NCBI RefSeq assembly: GCF_002005225.1
Contig: NZ_CP019724.1
Span: 5,659,501-5,723,500, forward strand
Reading direction: 5' to 3'
DNA: 64,000 bases
DNA from: Streptomyces pactum
GTDB taxonomy: Bacteria; Actinomycetota; Actinomycetes; Streptomycetales; Streptomycetaceae
The notes under the pieces are model-generated. The model searched no databases and was not told the DNA's origin. It was given only the letters and a program-made list of their open reading frames with translations. Positions 9,138-17,702 of this stretch are shown here, piece by piece. How positions within the stretch are numbered: the stretch's first letter is position 1; every line of letters begins with the position of its first letter. The position numbers and the translations under genes are program-made.

Positions 9138-9176
9138 GGGAAGCCCCCGCGAGTCACGTCCTCGCGGGGGCTTCCC
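9138..9176. terminator. sodF terminator, 16-bp stem
   Basis: Perfect 16-bp stem (9138-9153 with 9161-9176) and a 7-nt loop, 70 bp downstream of the sodF stop codon on the minus strand. Confidence 0.85.
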
Positions 9177-9246
9177 CTCATCCGCCTGCCGCCGTGAAGG
9201 GTGAGAAGACGATCACGAGGCAGGACGTATCGCGGGCTCCAGGGGC

Positions 9247-9888
9247 TCAGGGCGCCAGCAGGAGCGTGTTCGTACGGGACTTGGCGGCCTCGTAGCGCTT
9301 CGCCACGTCCTGCCAGTTGACGACCGCCCACATGGCGTCGATGAAGTCGACCTTCTGGTTCTTGTACTGGAGGTAGAAGGCGTGCTCCCAGGCGTCGAAG
9401 ACCAGGATCGGGGTGGCGCCCTGGCCGACGTTGCCCTGGTGGTCGTAGACCTGCTCGACGATCAGCCGACCGCTCAGCGGTTCGTACGCCAGCACACCCC
9501 AGCCGGAGCCCTGCGTGGTCGCGGCGGCCTTGGTGAGCTGCGCCTTGAAGCCGGCGAAGGATCCGAACGACTCGGCGATCGCGTCGGCCAGCTCGCCCAC
9601 GCCGTCCGCCTCCAGCGGCTCACCGCCGCCGTCGCCGGTCATGTTGTGCCAGTAGATCGAGTGCAGGATGTGGCCGGAGAGGTGGAAGGCCAGGTTCTTC
9701 TCCAGGCCGTTGATCGAGCCCCACGTCTCCTTGTCCCGCGCCTCGGCGAGCTGCTCCAGCGTGTCGTTGGCGCCCTTCACATAGGCGGCGTGGTGCTTGT
9801 CGTGGTGCAGCTCGATGATCTCGGGGCTGATCACGGGGGCCAGCGCGGCGTAGTCGTACGGCAGTTCAGGAAGCGTGTAGACGGACAT
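9247..9888 (-). CDS. sodF: Fe(Zn)-superoxide dismutase, SodF, 213 aa
   Basis: Cytosolic Fe/Mn-type superoxide dismutase converting superoxide to peroxide and oxygen. The metal ligands are visible as His in [13 protein letters not shown], His in [15 protein letters not shown], and the Asp/His pair of [13 protein letters not shown]. The N-terminus [16 protein letters not shown] is the standard one. Ribosome site AGGGG lies 8-9 nt from the ATG. A Nur operator sits 24-40 bp upstream, matching the established regulation in S. coelicolor: sodF is repressed by nickel-loaded Nur so that the Ni enzyme SodN is used when nickel is present. Confidence 0.97.
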   Translation of the reverse strand: MSVYTLPELPYDYAALAPVISPEIIELHHDKHHAAYVKGANDTLEQLAEARDKETWGSINGLEKNLAFHLSGHILHSIYWHNMTGDGGGEPLEADGVGELADAIAESFGSFAGFKAQLTKAAATTQGSGWGVLAYEPLSGRLIVEQVYDHQGNVGQGATPILVFDAWEHAFYLQYKNQKVDFIDAMWAVVNWQDVAKRYEAAKSRTNTLLLAP

Positions 9889-9911
9889 GGCGGATCCCCT
9901 CCGACCTCTTA

Positions 9912-9928
9912 TTGCAAAATGCTTGCAA
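9912..9928. promoter_or_regulatory. Nur box upstream of sodF
   Basis: TTGCAA-AATGC-TTGCAA: an exact match to the known Nur consensus tTGCaa-N5-ttGCAA. It lies 24 bp before the sodF start, where it would overlap the promoter. The two half sites are identical as direct hexamers that are themselves palindromic. Confidence 0.9.
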
Positions 9929-9999
9929 GTGCACGCTAGCAGCAGGAGGCCGCCGAGAGGGGGAAGGGCGGGCGGACGCGCCGGGGGAGGCAGGCGAAA

Positions 10000-10035
10000 G
10001 GGCCCCCACGCGGATCCGTCTCCGTGCGGGGGCCC
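10000..10035. terminator. Hairpin between permease and sodF upstream region
   Basis: GGGCCCCC at 10000-10007 pairs with GGGGGCCC at 10028-10035; the upper stem is imperfect. It lies 20 bp 3' of the minus-strand permease gene and isolates it from the sodF promoter. Confidence 0.65.
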
Positions 10036-10056
10036 TCCGGCAGGTCGGGGCGGTGG

Positions 10057-11439
10057 CTAGCCGCGTGCCCGCCGGCGCTGCCACGCGTAGCCGACGGCCG
10101 CCAGGACCAGCGTCATCCCGCCCGTCGAGTACAACTGCACCCGGGTGTCCGGCTCGCGGGCCATCAGCACGAACACCGTGGCCATGCCCGCCAGCGCGAT
10201 CCACGTCAGCCACGGGAAGCCCCACATGCGCACGACCAGCTTCTCGGGCGCCTCCCGCTCCAGGCGGCGGCGCAGCCGGAGCTGGGCGACGGCGATGAAG
10301 ATCCAGACGACCAGGATGACCGCGCCGATCATGTTCAGCAGCCAGGAGAAGACGTCGTCCGGCCGCCAGTAGCTGAGCAGCACGCAGCCGAACCCGAAGA
10401 GGGAGGAGACGAGTACCGCGACCCGCGGCACCCCGCCCGACGCCCGGCCCAGCGCCTTCGGTCCCTGGCCGCGTTCGACCAGCGAGTATCCGATGCGGGA
10501 GGCACCGTAGATGTTGGCGTTCATCGCGCTGAGCAGCGCGACCAGCACGACGATGTTCATGAGCTGCCCGGCGCCCGGGATGCCCAGTTCGTCGAGGGCG
10601 GCGACGTACGGGCCCTTCGCCACGACCTCCTCGGAGTCCCAGGGGACCAGGGTGACGATGACCGCCATCGAGCCGATGTAGAACAGCGCGATCCGCCACA
10701 TCGCCGTCCGCACGGCGCTCGCCACGCCCTTGACCGGGTTCTCCGACTCGGCCGCCGCGATGGTCACCGTCTCCAGGCCGCCGTAGGCGAACACCGAGGC
10801 GAGCAGGCCGATGATCAAACCGTCGCCGCCGTTCGGCAGGAAGTCGCTCAGGTGGGAGGTGCCGGGGGAGTCGGTGCCCGGCAGGATCCCGGCGATCGCC
10901 AGCACGCCCAGCACCAGGAACAGCGAGATCGCGCCGACCTTGAGGGCGGCGAACCAGAACTCGAACTCGCCGAAGTTCTTCACGGCGGCCAGGTTCGTCC
11001 CGCAGAAGACCACCATGAACAGCGCCACCCACGCCCACTCGGGCGTGCCCGGCAGCCAGCCGTGGACGATCTGCGCCGCGCCGATGCCCTCCAGCCCGAC
11101 GGCCGTGCACAGCAGCACCCAGAAGGCCCAGCCCGCGGTGAAGCCGGCCCAGGGGCCGATCGCCCGCTCGGCGTGCGCGGAGAAGGAGCCCGACGACGGA
11201 TAGGCGGCCGACATCTCGCCCAGCATCCGCATCACCAGCATCACGAGGAGACCGGAGAGGGTGTAGGCGACGACGATCGACGGCCCGGCGGCCGCGATGC
11301 CGGCCCCGGAGCCCACGAACAGGCCGGCGCCGATCACGCCGCCGAGGGCGATCATCGACAGGTGGCGCTGCTTGAGGCCGTGGGAGAGGGCGGCGTCGTC
11401 CGACTGCGGCGGCGTACCGGTGGTGGTGCTGTTGGACAT
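10057..11439 (-). CDS. Amino-acid permease (APC superfamily), 460 aa
   Basis: Twelve-helix cytoplasmic-membrane amino-acid transporter of the GABA/aromatic permease type. The signature HLSMIALGGVIGAGLFVGSG near residues 28-47 is the helix-1 substrate/ion site of the family, and the conserved MLGEMSAAYPSSGSFSAHA motif follows. It has the usual length and an even spread of hydrophobic segments. The ATG at 11439 was chosen since it leaves a short hydrophilic N-terminus; longer in-frame extensions read through intergenic DNA. It is closely related in layout to the permease at 12447, with bioY between them. Substrate cannot be named. Confidence 0.9.
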   Translation of the reverse strand: MSNSTTTGTPPQSDDAALSHGLKQRHLSMIALGGVIGAGLFVGSGAGIAAAGPSIVVAYTLSGLLVMLVMRMLGEMSAAYPSSGSFSAHAERAIGPWAGFTAGWAFWVLLCTAVGLEGIGAAQIVHGWLPGTPEWAWVALFMVVFCGTNLAAVKNFGEFEFWFAALKVGAISLFLVLGVLAIAGILPGTDSPGTSHLSDFLPNGGDGLIIGLLASVFAYGGLETVTIAAAESENPVKGVASAVRTAMWRIALFYIGSMAVIVTLVPWDSEEVVAKGPYVAALDELGIPGAGQLMNIVVLVALLSAMNANIYGASRIGYSLVERGQGPKALGRASGGVPRVAVLVSSLFGFGCVLLSYWRPDDVFSWLLNMIGAVILVVWIFIAVAQLRLRRRLEREAPEKLVVRMWGFPWLTWIALAGMATVFVLMAREPDTRVQLYSTGGMTLVLAAVGYAWQRRRARG

Positions 11440-11770
11440 GGAGCGGCTCGTCCGATGCGTGGGGGGCGGGGGCAGGGCAAAAACGCCCACAGTCTCCGGG
11501 CTCGCGCCGGTCGGCGACAGCGGTTGCCCACGATACGGACGGTCCCGATACGGAACGTGATCATCCGAATACGCCCCTCCGCTGCCGGGTGACGCGCGCC
11601 TCCCCACCCCGGTGACCGGTGTCACGTGGAAACACGTGTAACCGGCGCCGTTTGTCGAGAGCCCACCACGCCGCGGATCGAGCCTTTGTCGAGCGCTGCT
11701 GGTGATCGGGTCCGACCCGCTGGGATAGCGTCGCGGTGTCCCGACATGTCCACACCACCGCGGAGTCCCC
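11440..11770. other. Divergent regulatory region of permease and bioY
   Basis: 331 bp without a gene between divergent starts. It holds the CACGTG-GAAA-CACGTG palindrome (11616-11645) and two TTTGTCGAG copies near 11650 and 11686. Confidence 0.5.
11616..11645. promoter_or_regulatory. 30-bp palindromic candidate operator upstream of bioY
   Basis: Arms CCGGTGTCACGTG and CACGTGTAACCGG flank GAAA; 11 of 13 arm positions pair. It lies 126 bp upstream of the bioY start and 177 bp upstream of the divergent permease start. The regulator is unknown; it does not look like the long BirA or BioQ operators known from other bacteria. Confidence 0.45.
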
Positions 11771-12352
11771 ATGAGCACCGCTGCCGTTCCCGCCCGCACC
11801 GGGCAGGTCCTCGCCGACCTCCTCCCCTCCTCCCGAGTCCGGGACGTCGCGCTGGTGGCCGGCGGCGCCGTGCTCGTCGGCGTCGCGGCCCAGATCGCGG
11901 TGCCCGTACCGGGCTCCCCGGTGCCGGTGACCGGCCAGACCTTCGCGGCGCTGCTCGTCGGCACCTCGCTCGGCGCCCGCCGCGGTCTCCTCTCGCTCGC
12001 GCTGTACGCGCTGGTCGGCATGGCCGGCGTGCCGTGGTTCGCGGAGGGCGGCTCCGGCACCGGCGCCCCGTCCCTCGGCTACGTCTTCGGCATGCTGCTC
12101 GCCGCCACCGTCGTGGGCGCCCTGGCCCGCCGCGGTGCCGACCGTTCGATGCTCCGCATGGCCGGCGCGATGCTGCTCGGCGAGGCGGTCATCTACGCCG
12201 TCGGCGTCCCGTACCTCGCCCTCGCCGCCGACATGTCCCTCACCGCGGCGGTCGCGGCCGGTCTCACCCCGTTCCTGATCGGGGACGCGCTGAAGGCCGC
12301 CCTGGCGATGGGCGTGCTGCCCACCGCCTGGAAGCTGGTCGACAAGCGGTAG
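11771..12352 (+). CDS. bioY: BioY biotin transporter S component, 193 aa
   Basis: Membrane-embedded biotin-binding protein of the ECF transporter family. Six hydrophobic segments, the characteristic loop PVPVTGQTFAALLVG and GYVFGMLLAA place it in BioY. No bioM/bioN energising genes are adjacent; as in many bacteria BioY may act alone or share an energising module encoded elsewhere. The ATG at 11771 is the first start of the frame with a CCGCGGAGTCCCC leader. Followed by a strong terminator. The permeases on both sides are on the opposite strand, so bioY is monocistronic. Confidence 0.92.
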   Translation: MSTAAVPARTGQVLADLLPSSRVRDVALVAGGAVLVGVAAQIAVPVPGSPVPVTGQTFAALLVGTSLGARRGLLSLALYALVGMAGVPWFAEGGSGTGAPSLGYVFGMLLAATVVGALARRGADRSMLRMAGAMLLGEAVIYAVGVPYLALAADMSLTAAVAAGLTPFLIGDALKAALAMGVLPTAWKLVDKR

Positions 12353-12384
12353 GACGGCGGTAGACCGCGCAAGTGCCACCGAAC

Positions 12385-12426
12385 AGGCTCGCCGGACAGC
12401 AGTCGCAGCAGCGACCCGGCGAGCCT
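12385..12426. terminator. Bidirectional terminator after bioY
   Basis: AGGCTCGCCGG (12385-12395) pairs perfectly with CCGGCGAGCCT (12416-12426), loop 20 nt. It lies between the convergent bioY and the permease ending at 12447. Confidence 0.8.
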
Positions 12427-12446
12427 CTTCCGTGTTCGGGCGGCCG

Positions 12447-13949
12447 TCAGCCCTTCCCGGCGGCGGCCTGCTGATCGGCGGACTCCTGCGCGGCGGCCTC
12501 TTGTACGGCGGCCTCTTGTGCGGCGGCCTTCTGTGCGACGGCCTTCTGCTTGACGACGGCGACGGCGAGGACGAGCGCCGCGACGAGCAGCGACAGCAGC
12601 ACGGTCGTCCGCCCGTTGTGCTCGGTGTCGGTCAGCATGTAGCCGAGGACGAAGACGATGACGGCGGCGGCCGCCCAGGTCAGGTACGGGAACAGCCACA
12701 TCCGCACCACCAGCCGCTCCGGCGCCTCCGCCTGGATGATCTTCCGCATCCGCAGTTGCGAGAAGCAGATCACCAGCCACACGAAGAGGGCCACGGCACC
12801 GGAGGAGTTGACGAGGAAGAGGAAGACGGAGTCGGGGAACTCGTAGTTGAAGAAGACGGCCACGAAGCCGAACACCACGGACACGAGGATCGCCGTCCGC
12901 GGCACACCGCGCCGGGTGGTCCGGGCGAACGCCTTCGGCGCGTCGCCCCGCTCGCCGAGCGAGAAGGCCATGCGGGAGGCCGTGTAGAGCCCGGAGTTGA
13001 GGCAGGACAGCACGGACGTCAGCACGATGAAGTTCATGATCTGACCTGCGTTCGCGATCCCGAGCGAGTCGAGGGCGGCCACGTAGGAGCCCTGGTCGAT
13101 GATCGACCGCGAGTCCCAGGGCAGCAGCGCGATGACGACGAAGATGGATCCCAGGTAGAAGACGGCGATCCGCCAGATGATGCTGTTGGTCGCCTTGGTG
13201 ACCGCCCGCTGCGGGTCCTCGGACTCGCCGGCGGCGAGGGTGGGGATCTCGCTGCCCATGAAGGAGAAGACGACGAGCAGCACACCGGTCAGGATCGCCC
13301 CCGCCCCGTTCGGCAGGAATCCGCCGTGCTCCGTCAGATTGGCCAGCCCCGCCTGCTCGCTGTCGACGCCGGGCAGCACTCCGAAGACCGCCAGTCCGCC
13401 GATGACGATGAACGCGGCGATCGCCACGACCTTGATCCCGGCGAACCAGAACTCGAACTCGCCGTAGGAGCCGACCGAGGCGAGGTTGGTGGCGGTCAGT
13501 ACGACCATCACGATCAGCGCCCAGCCCCACTGGGGCACGGCCGGTATCCACCCTTCGAGGATCTTGGCCCCGGCGGTCGCTTCCACGGCCAGCACCACGA
13601 CCCAGAAGAACCAGTACAGCCAGCCGATGGAGAACCCGGCCCAGGGCCCGAGCGCCCGGTCGGCGTGTGCGGAGAAGGAACCCGAGGTGGGGTTGGCCGC
13701 GGACATCTCCCCGAGCATCCGCATCACCAGCACCACGAGGGTGCCGACGAGGGCGTAGGAGAGAAGGATGCCGGGCCCGGCGGTGGCGATTCCCGAACTC
13801 GATCCCACGAACAGCCCGGCCCCGATGACACCGCCGATGGCGATCATTGAAAGATGCCGGTTCTTGAGCCCGGCCTGGAGCCCGGAGCCGGGTTCTCGGG
13901 GGCCTTCGGGCCCGTTCTCGGGCTTCGTCAGGGTCGGCTGCGAAGTCAT
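12447..13949 (-). CDS. Amino-acid permease (APC superfamily) with repetitive C-terminal tail, 500 aa
   Basis: Cytoplasmic-membrane amino-acid permease with the same layout as the protein at 10057: HLSMIAIGGVIGAGLFVGSS in helix 1 and the MLGEMSAANPTSGSFSAHA loop. A paralogous origin is likely. It has an unusual cytosolic tail after the last helix: about 35 residues of Ala/Gln/Glu in a degenerate heptad-like repeat (QKAAAQEAAVQEAAAQ), which at the DNA level is a GCGGCCTCTTGTACG-type tandem repeat near 12470-12550. The ATG at 13949 begins the conserved frame. The upstream 200 bp are AT-rich for this genome and likely hold the promoter. Confidence 0.9.
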   Translation of the reverse strand: MTSQPTLTKPENGPEGPREPGSGLQAGLKNRHLSMIAIGGVIGAGLFVGSSSGIATAGPGILLSYALVGTLVVLVMRMLGEMSAANPTSGSFSAHADRALGPWAGFSIGWLYWFFWVVVLAVEATAGAKILEGWIPAVPQWGWALIVMVVLTATNLASVGSYGEFEFWFAGIKVVAIAAFIVIGGLAVFGVLPGVDSEQAGLANLTEHGGFLPNGAGAILTGVLLVVFSFMGSEIPTLAAGESEDPQRAVTKATNSIIWRIAVFYLGSIFVVIALLPWDSRSIIDQGSYVAALDSLGIANAGQIMNFIVLTSVLSCLNSGLYTASRMAFSLGERGDAPKAFARTTRRGVPRTAILVSVVFGFVAVFFNYEFPDSVFLFLVNSSGAVALFVWLVICFSQLRMRKIIQAEAPERLVVRMWLFPYLTWAAAAVIVFVLGYMLTDTEHNGRTTVLLSLLVAALVLAVAVVKQKAVAQKAAAQEAAVQEAAAQESADQQAAAGKG

Positions 13950-14155
13950 GGGGTGGTTTTCCTTTGCGCCGGTCGAGCAGTTTCCCGTACGAGCGGTGTA
14001 CGAGCCGGACCAGTGAAACGGAGGTGAAAGAATTCGGGAACCTGTGATTCCGGATCATTACTTGAGCTTTGCCTAACTTTTTATAGTTTCACTCACTCTT
14101 TTCAGACCCGACACCCGACGCCGCCGCCCCATGACCCGCGTGTCACACTCAACCC

Positions 14156-14641
14156 ATGCGCGTGTACCTCGGCTCCGACCATGCGGGCTACGAACTCAAG
14201 AACCACCTCGTCGAGTGGCTCAAGGCGGCGGGCCACGAGCCCGTCGACTGCGGCCCGCACCTCTACGACGCCCTGGACGACTATCCGCCCTTCTGCCTCC
14301 GCGCCGCCGAGCGGACGGCCGCGGACCCCGACGCCCTCGGCATCGTGATCGGCGGCTCCGGCAACGGCGAGCAGATCGCGGCGAACAAGGTGAAGGGCGT
14401 GCGCGCGGCGCTGGCCTGGAGCGAGGAGACGGCGTCCCTCGGCCGCCAGCACAACGACGCCAACGTCGTCGCGGTCGGCGCCCGCATGCACACGCAGGAC
14501 GAGGCGACGAAGTTCGTCGAGACCTTCCTCGCCACGCCGTTCTCGGGCGACGAACGCCACATCCGCCGCATCGACATGCTCACGTCCTACGAGACGACGG
14601 GCGACCTCCCGCCGATCCCCCCGCACCACCCGCAGCGGTAG
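14156..14641 (+). CDS. rpiB: Ribose-5-phosphate isomerase B, 161 aa
   Basis: Interconverts ribose-5-phosphate and ribulose-5-phosphate in the pentose phosphate pathway. RpiB fold landmarks: MRVYLGSDHAGYELKNHL at the N-terminus, the phosphate-binding GIVIGGSGNGEQIAANKVKGVRAAL loop, and RQHNDANVVAVGARM. Position 68 region reads SGNG rather than the Cys-containing SGIG of E. coli; the actinobacterial type uses a Glu instead of that Cys as base. The ATG at 14156 begins the first strand directly. An LacA/RpiB allose-isomerase role is possible but less likely. Confidence 0.93.
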   Translation: MRVYLGSDHAGYELKNHLVEWLKAAGHEPVDCGPHLYDALDDYPPFCLRAAERTAADPDALGIVIGGSGNGEQIAANKVKGVRAALAWSEETASLGRQHNDANVVAVGARMHTQDEATKFVETFLATPFSGDERHIRRIDMLTSYETTGDLPPIPPHHPQR

Positions 14642-14863
14642 GCCCACCGCGAGGTGTCTCGTTCCCCCTGGTGCGTGAGCATCGGGGGGCCAAGCAGGAC
14701 GGACACCGCCCAGGGGGTGCGTTTCCGGCCCGTTTCCCGACCGACCGAGCCGGGCGGGTGGTCATGCCCGCCGGGCTCCCGGGCGGCCCCCCCCCCGCGA
14801 ATCTCGCTCCCGGCCGACCGAGTCGGGGCGGCGGTCGGGCCAAGCGCAGGAAGGACGACCCCG

Positions 14864-15745
14864 TTGCCGGAAGGCCACACGATCCACCGGCTGGCGAAGG
14901 ACTACGCCACCGCGTTCGCCGGCCCGCCGGTACAAGCGGTGCGAGCCACCAGCCCGCAGGGCAAGTTCGCCGACGCCGCCGCCCTTCTCACCGGTACGCC
15001 CCTCACCCGCACCGAGGCCCACGGCAAACACCTCTTCCTCGGTTTCGGTGCCGCCGAGCCCGCCGAGCCCGCCGAGCCCGCCGAGCCCTCGGAGCCCTCG
15101 GAGCGTGCCGAGCCCGCCGACTGGGTCCACATCCACCTCGGCCTCTTCGGCAAGGTCACCTTCGGTGAGACCCCGGCGCCCCCGCCCACGGACACCGTCC
15201 GCCTCCGCCTCGCCGGCGAGACCGCCTACGTCGACCTCCGCGGCCCCACCACCTGCGCCCTGATCACCGATCCGGAGAAGCAGGCGATACACGCCCGCCT
15301 CGGCCCCGACCCCCTGCGCCCGGACGCCGATCCGCAGGCCGCCTACCGCCGTGTCTCCCGAAGCCGCACCACCATCGCCGCCCTGCTCATGGACCAGAAG
15401 GTCATCGCCGGCGTCGGCAACGTCTACCGCGCCGAGGTCCTCTTCCGCCACGGCATCGACCCGTACCGCGCGGGCAGGGACATCACCCCCGCCGAGTGGG
15501 ACGCGATCTGGCGCGACCTCACCGGCCTCATGCGCGAGGGCGTCAGGAACAACCGCATCGACACCGTCCGCCCGGAGCACACCCCCGAGGCCATGGGCCG
15601 CCCGCCCCGCGTCGACGACCACGGCGGCGAGGTCTACGTCTACCGCCGGGCTGGCAAGCCCTGCCACCTCTGCGGCGAGTCCGTCCGCACCGCGGACCTC
15701 GCCGCCCGCAACCTCTTCTGGTGCCCGGCCTGCCAGCAGCGCTAG
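14864..15745 (+). CDS. Fpg/Nei-family DNA glycosylase, TTG start, 293 aa
   Basis: Base-excision repair glycosylase/AP lyase. The start is fixed by chemistry: the catalytic residue must be Pro2, and TTG at 14864 gives Met-Pro-Glu-Gly-His with AGGAAGGA 8 nt upstream; longer frames would bury the Pro. The helix-two-turn-helix LLMDQKVIAGVGNVYRAEVLF is near the middle, and a C-terminal zinc finger is formed by Cys-His-Leu-Cys and Cys-Pro-Ala-Cys. PEGHTIHRLA resembles the Nei side of the family. Odd: an EPAEPAEPAEPSEPSE-type insertion near residues 64-84 in a surface loop, encoded by a short tandem repeat. Confidence 0.9.
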   Translation: MPEGHTIHRLAKDYATAFAGPPVQAVRATSPQGKFADAAALLTGTPLTRTEAHGKHLFLGFGAAEPAEPAEPAEPSEPSERAEPADWVHIHLGLFGKVTFGETPAPPPTDTVRLRLAGETAYVDLRGPTTCALITDPEKQAIHARLGPDPLRPDADPQAAYRRVSRSRTTIAALLMDQKVIAGVGNVYRAEVLFRHGIDPYRAGRDITPAEWDAIWRDLTGLMREGVRNNRIDTVRPEHTPEAMGRPPRVDDHGGEVYVYRRAGKPCHLCGESVRTADLAARNLFWCPACQQR

Positions 15746-15920
15746 GGCGTCCCCGTCAGCCTGCCCCCGGCCCGGCGGCGAGAGACCGGCCCGGGCGCGG
15801 AGGAGCCGGCGCCGCCGCTATTCGGACAACTCTCCCCACCCCGGAACCGTCCGTCATCGCCTGCCCGTCTGCCCCAACGGTGTGTCACGGGGGCGGACGT
15901 ATCACGGGGAGCGTGGGGAC

Positions 15921-16931
15921 ATGCTGCGTATCGGCTTCGGCACGGACGACCTCAACCGGCTGCGGGTGGCGGCGGGCAGTGACTTCATGTGGGAGGTGGT
16001 CCTCAGCCTGCATCTGCTCCAGAACCGGCACGCGGCCCTGGTCTTCGACCCATGGCGGAGGCAGGTGCGCGAGGGGCTCGCGCGAGCGGGGCTGGTCCGG
16101 GCGACCCGGGCGCTGATGGAGGTGACCCCGTTCGCCTCCTACTTCCCGGACTTCCTCACCCCCGGCCTCGGCAGCCCTGACCCGGACACCGGGCTGGACG
16201 CGGTGCTCTCCACACCCCGCAGACGCCTACGGTACGAACTGGCCCGGCTCTACCGGGACCGGCCGATGCCGTCGGACGCCCGACGGCTCGCCGAGGGCGG
16301 GAGCGAGGTGCTGCACCGGCTGGGGGCGGCGGTGCGCGCCTACCACGCGGTGGCTGTGGCGCCGTACAAGACGGTCATCGACCGGGCCGTCGGCGCGGAC
16401 CTGGCCAAACGCGCCGACTCGGCGCTGGCGGCGGGAGCGGAGGGGCTGCTGGGCAGCTATCAGCCGGAGCTGCTGTCGTGGCGGGACGGCCGGCTCGAGT
16501 GCGGCTACCCCTTCGACCGGGACCTGGAGCTGAACGGCCGCCCGCTGACCCTCATCCCGTCCTTCTTCTGCACCCGGCAGCCTGTCGCTCTCGCCGCCCG
16601 CGAACTCTCGCCCGTACTGGTGTATCCGCTTCCGCTCGCGCCGGACTGCCTGACGGTGGGCGGGCCCGGCGGCGCACCCGGCTCGGGCTCGGCGGAGCGC
16701 CTGCACCGGCTGCTGGGCCCCACCCGGGCCCGAGTGCTGGAGCTGCTCGGCCGCCCGATGTCCACCAGCGGCATCGCCGCCGCCCTCCACCTCTCCCCGG
16801 CCAACGCCAGCCGCCATGCCACGGTGCTGCGGGAGGCGGGGCTGGTCGGCTCGTCCCGGGACGGACACCGGGTGCTGCATCGCCGGACGGTGCTGGGGGA
16901 GGCGCTGCTGAACGGGAGGTGGGGGGTGTGA
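15921..16931 (+). CDS. ArsR-type winged-helix regulator, 336 aa
   Basis: The C-terminal 90 residues form an ArsR/HTH_20-like winged helix: RLHRLLGPTRARVLELLGRPMSTSGIAAALHLSPANASRHATVLREAGLVGSS, with the recognition helix in SPANASRHATVL. The N-terminal 230 residues have no recognised ligand motif and match the architecture of Streptomyces ArsR proteins with a DUF5937-like N-terminal domain. No Cys pair for metal binding is seen in the HTH, so metal sensing is unlikely. The ATG at 15921 has a GGGGAGCGTGGGGAC leader. It is convergent with the small secreted protein at 17026. Confidence 0.82.
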   Translation: MLRIGFGTDDLNRLRVAAGSDFMWEVVLSLHLLQNRHAALVFDPWRRQVREGLARAGLVRATRALMEVTPFASYFPDFLTPGLGSPDPDTGLDAVLSTPRRRLRYELARLYRDRPMPSDARRLAEGGSEVLHRLGAAVRAYHAVAVAPYKTVIDRAVGADLAKRADSALAAGAEGLLGSYQPELLSWRDGRLECGYPFDRDLELNGRPLTLIPSFFCTRQPVALAARELSPVLVYPLPLAPDCLTVGGPGGAPGSGSAERLHRLLGPTRARVLELLGRPMSTSGIAAALHLSPANASRHATVLREAGLVGSSRDGHRVLHRRTVLGEALLNGRWGV

Positions 16932-17025
16932 GAGGCACGGTAAGGCGCGCCGAGTCATCCGGGAGCGCCCGCCCCCGGGCCGACGTGCGGCAGTGAGGCG
17001 GGCGCTGTGGGGTGCGGCGTGCGGG

Positions 17026-17523
17026 TCAGCAGTTCTTGATCTTCCAGATCGGGTCCCAGTTCCATCCCGAGTGGGCTGTGTCGCGCGCGACCGAGGTGTG
17101 GACGACTGTGCCGCTCGAGTTGTAGAACTTCGCCGCCGTGCCGTCGGTCTGGTAGTTGTAGAAGCCACCGCGGCCGCCCCAGTAGGACAGCGAGTAGGTC
17201 TTGCAGTAGTACAGGTCGAACACCTTGTACGTGCCGCGGGTCGGATCCCACACGCGGGCGCACAGCCGTCCGGTCGGGCAACTGTAGGTGTTGCCGGATA
17301 CGTACCGGATGCGTTCGGCGGCCGGCGAGATCCCCGGCGAGTTCGCCGGCACACCCGCGTCCGCGTGCGCCCCCACCCGCTGCTCAGTGGAACCGACCGC
17401 CCGGGGAGCCGAGTCCGCCGCCTGTGCCGGCGCCGAGCTCAGCAGCGTGGTGAGCACCAGACCCGCCCCCGCGACGAGTCCCGCCGACTTTCGGGATGTC
17501 AGATGTGTCCGGGATAACTGCAT
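17026..17523 (-). CDS. Small secreted protein, 165 aa, peptidase-inhibitor-I36-like
   Basis: A signal peptide (KSAGLVAGAGLVLTTLLSSAPAQAA) precedes a 75-residue low-complexity linker and a mature domain with four Cys: CPTGRLCARVWD, YYCKTYSLSYWGGRGGFYNYQ and a C-terminal KNC. The aromatic/Gly-rich domain and the Cys-x5-Cys start resemble the small Streptomyces peptidase inhibitors of family I36, but similarity is loose. The ATG at 17523 has GGAGGA 7 nt upstream, so upstream in-frame codons are excluded. Likely extracellular; target unknown. Confidence 0.7.
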   Translation of the reverse strand: MQLSRTHLTSRKSAGLVAGAGLVLTTLLSSAPAQAADSAPRAVGSTEQRVGAHADAGVPANSPGISPAAERIRYVSGNTYSCPTGRLCARVWDPTRGTYKVFDLYYCKTYSLSYWGGRGGFYNYQTDGTAAKFYNSSGTVVHTSVARDTAHSGWNWDPIWKIKNC

Positions 17524-17702
17524 TGTGCTGTCCTCCGCGTCCTGGTTCCGATCTGCGAAGCGAACGGTCATCCGCTCGCGCCCCATGGTGGGGCGGTTCG
17601 CGCCGGCCGGACGGAACATTCGACGGATACGCAATCAAGGCACCGGACCCCGGCCCCGAGACACCCGTCGCTCCGCGTGCTCGCCGGTGTCGAGGGACAA
17701 GG

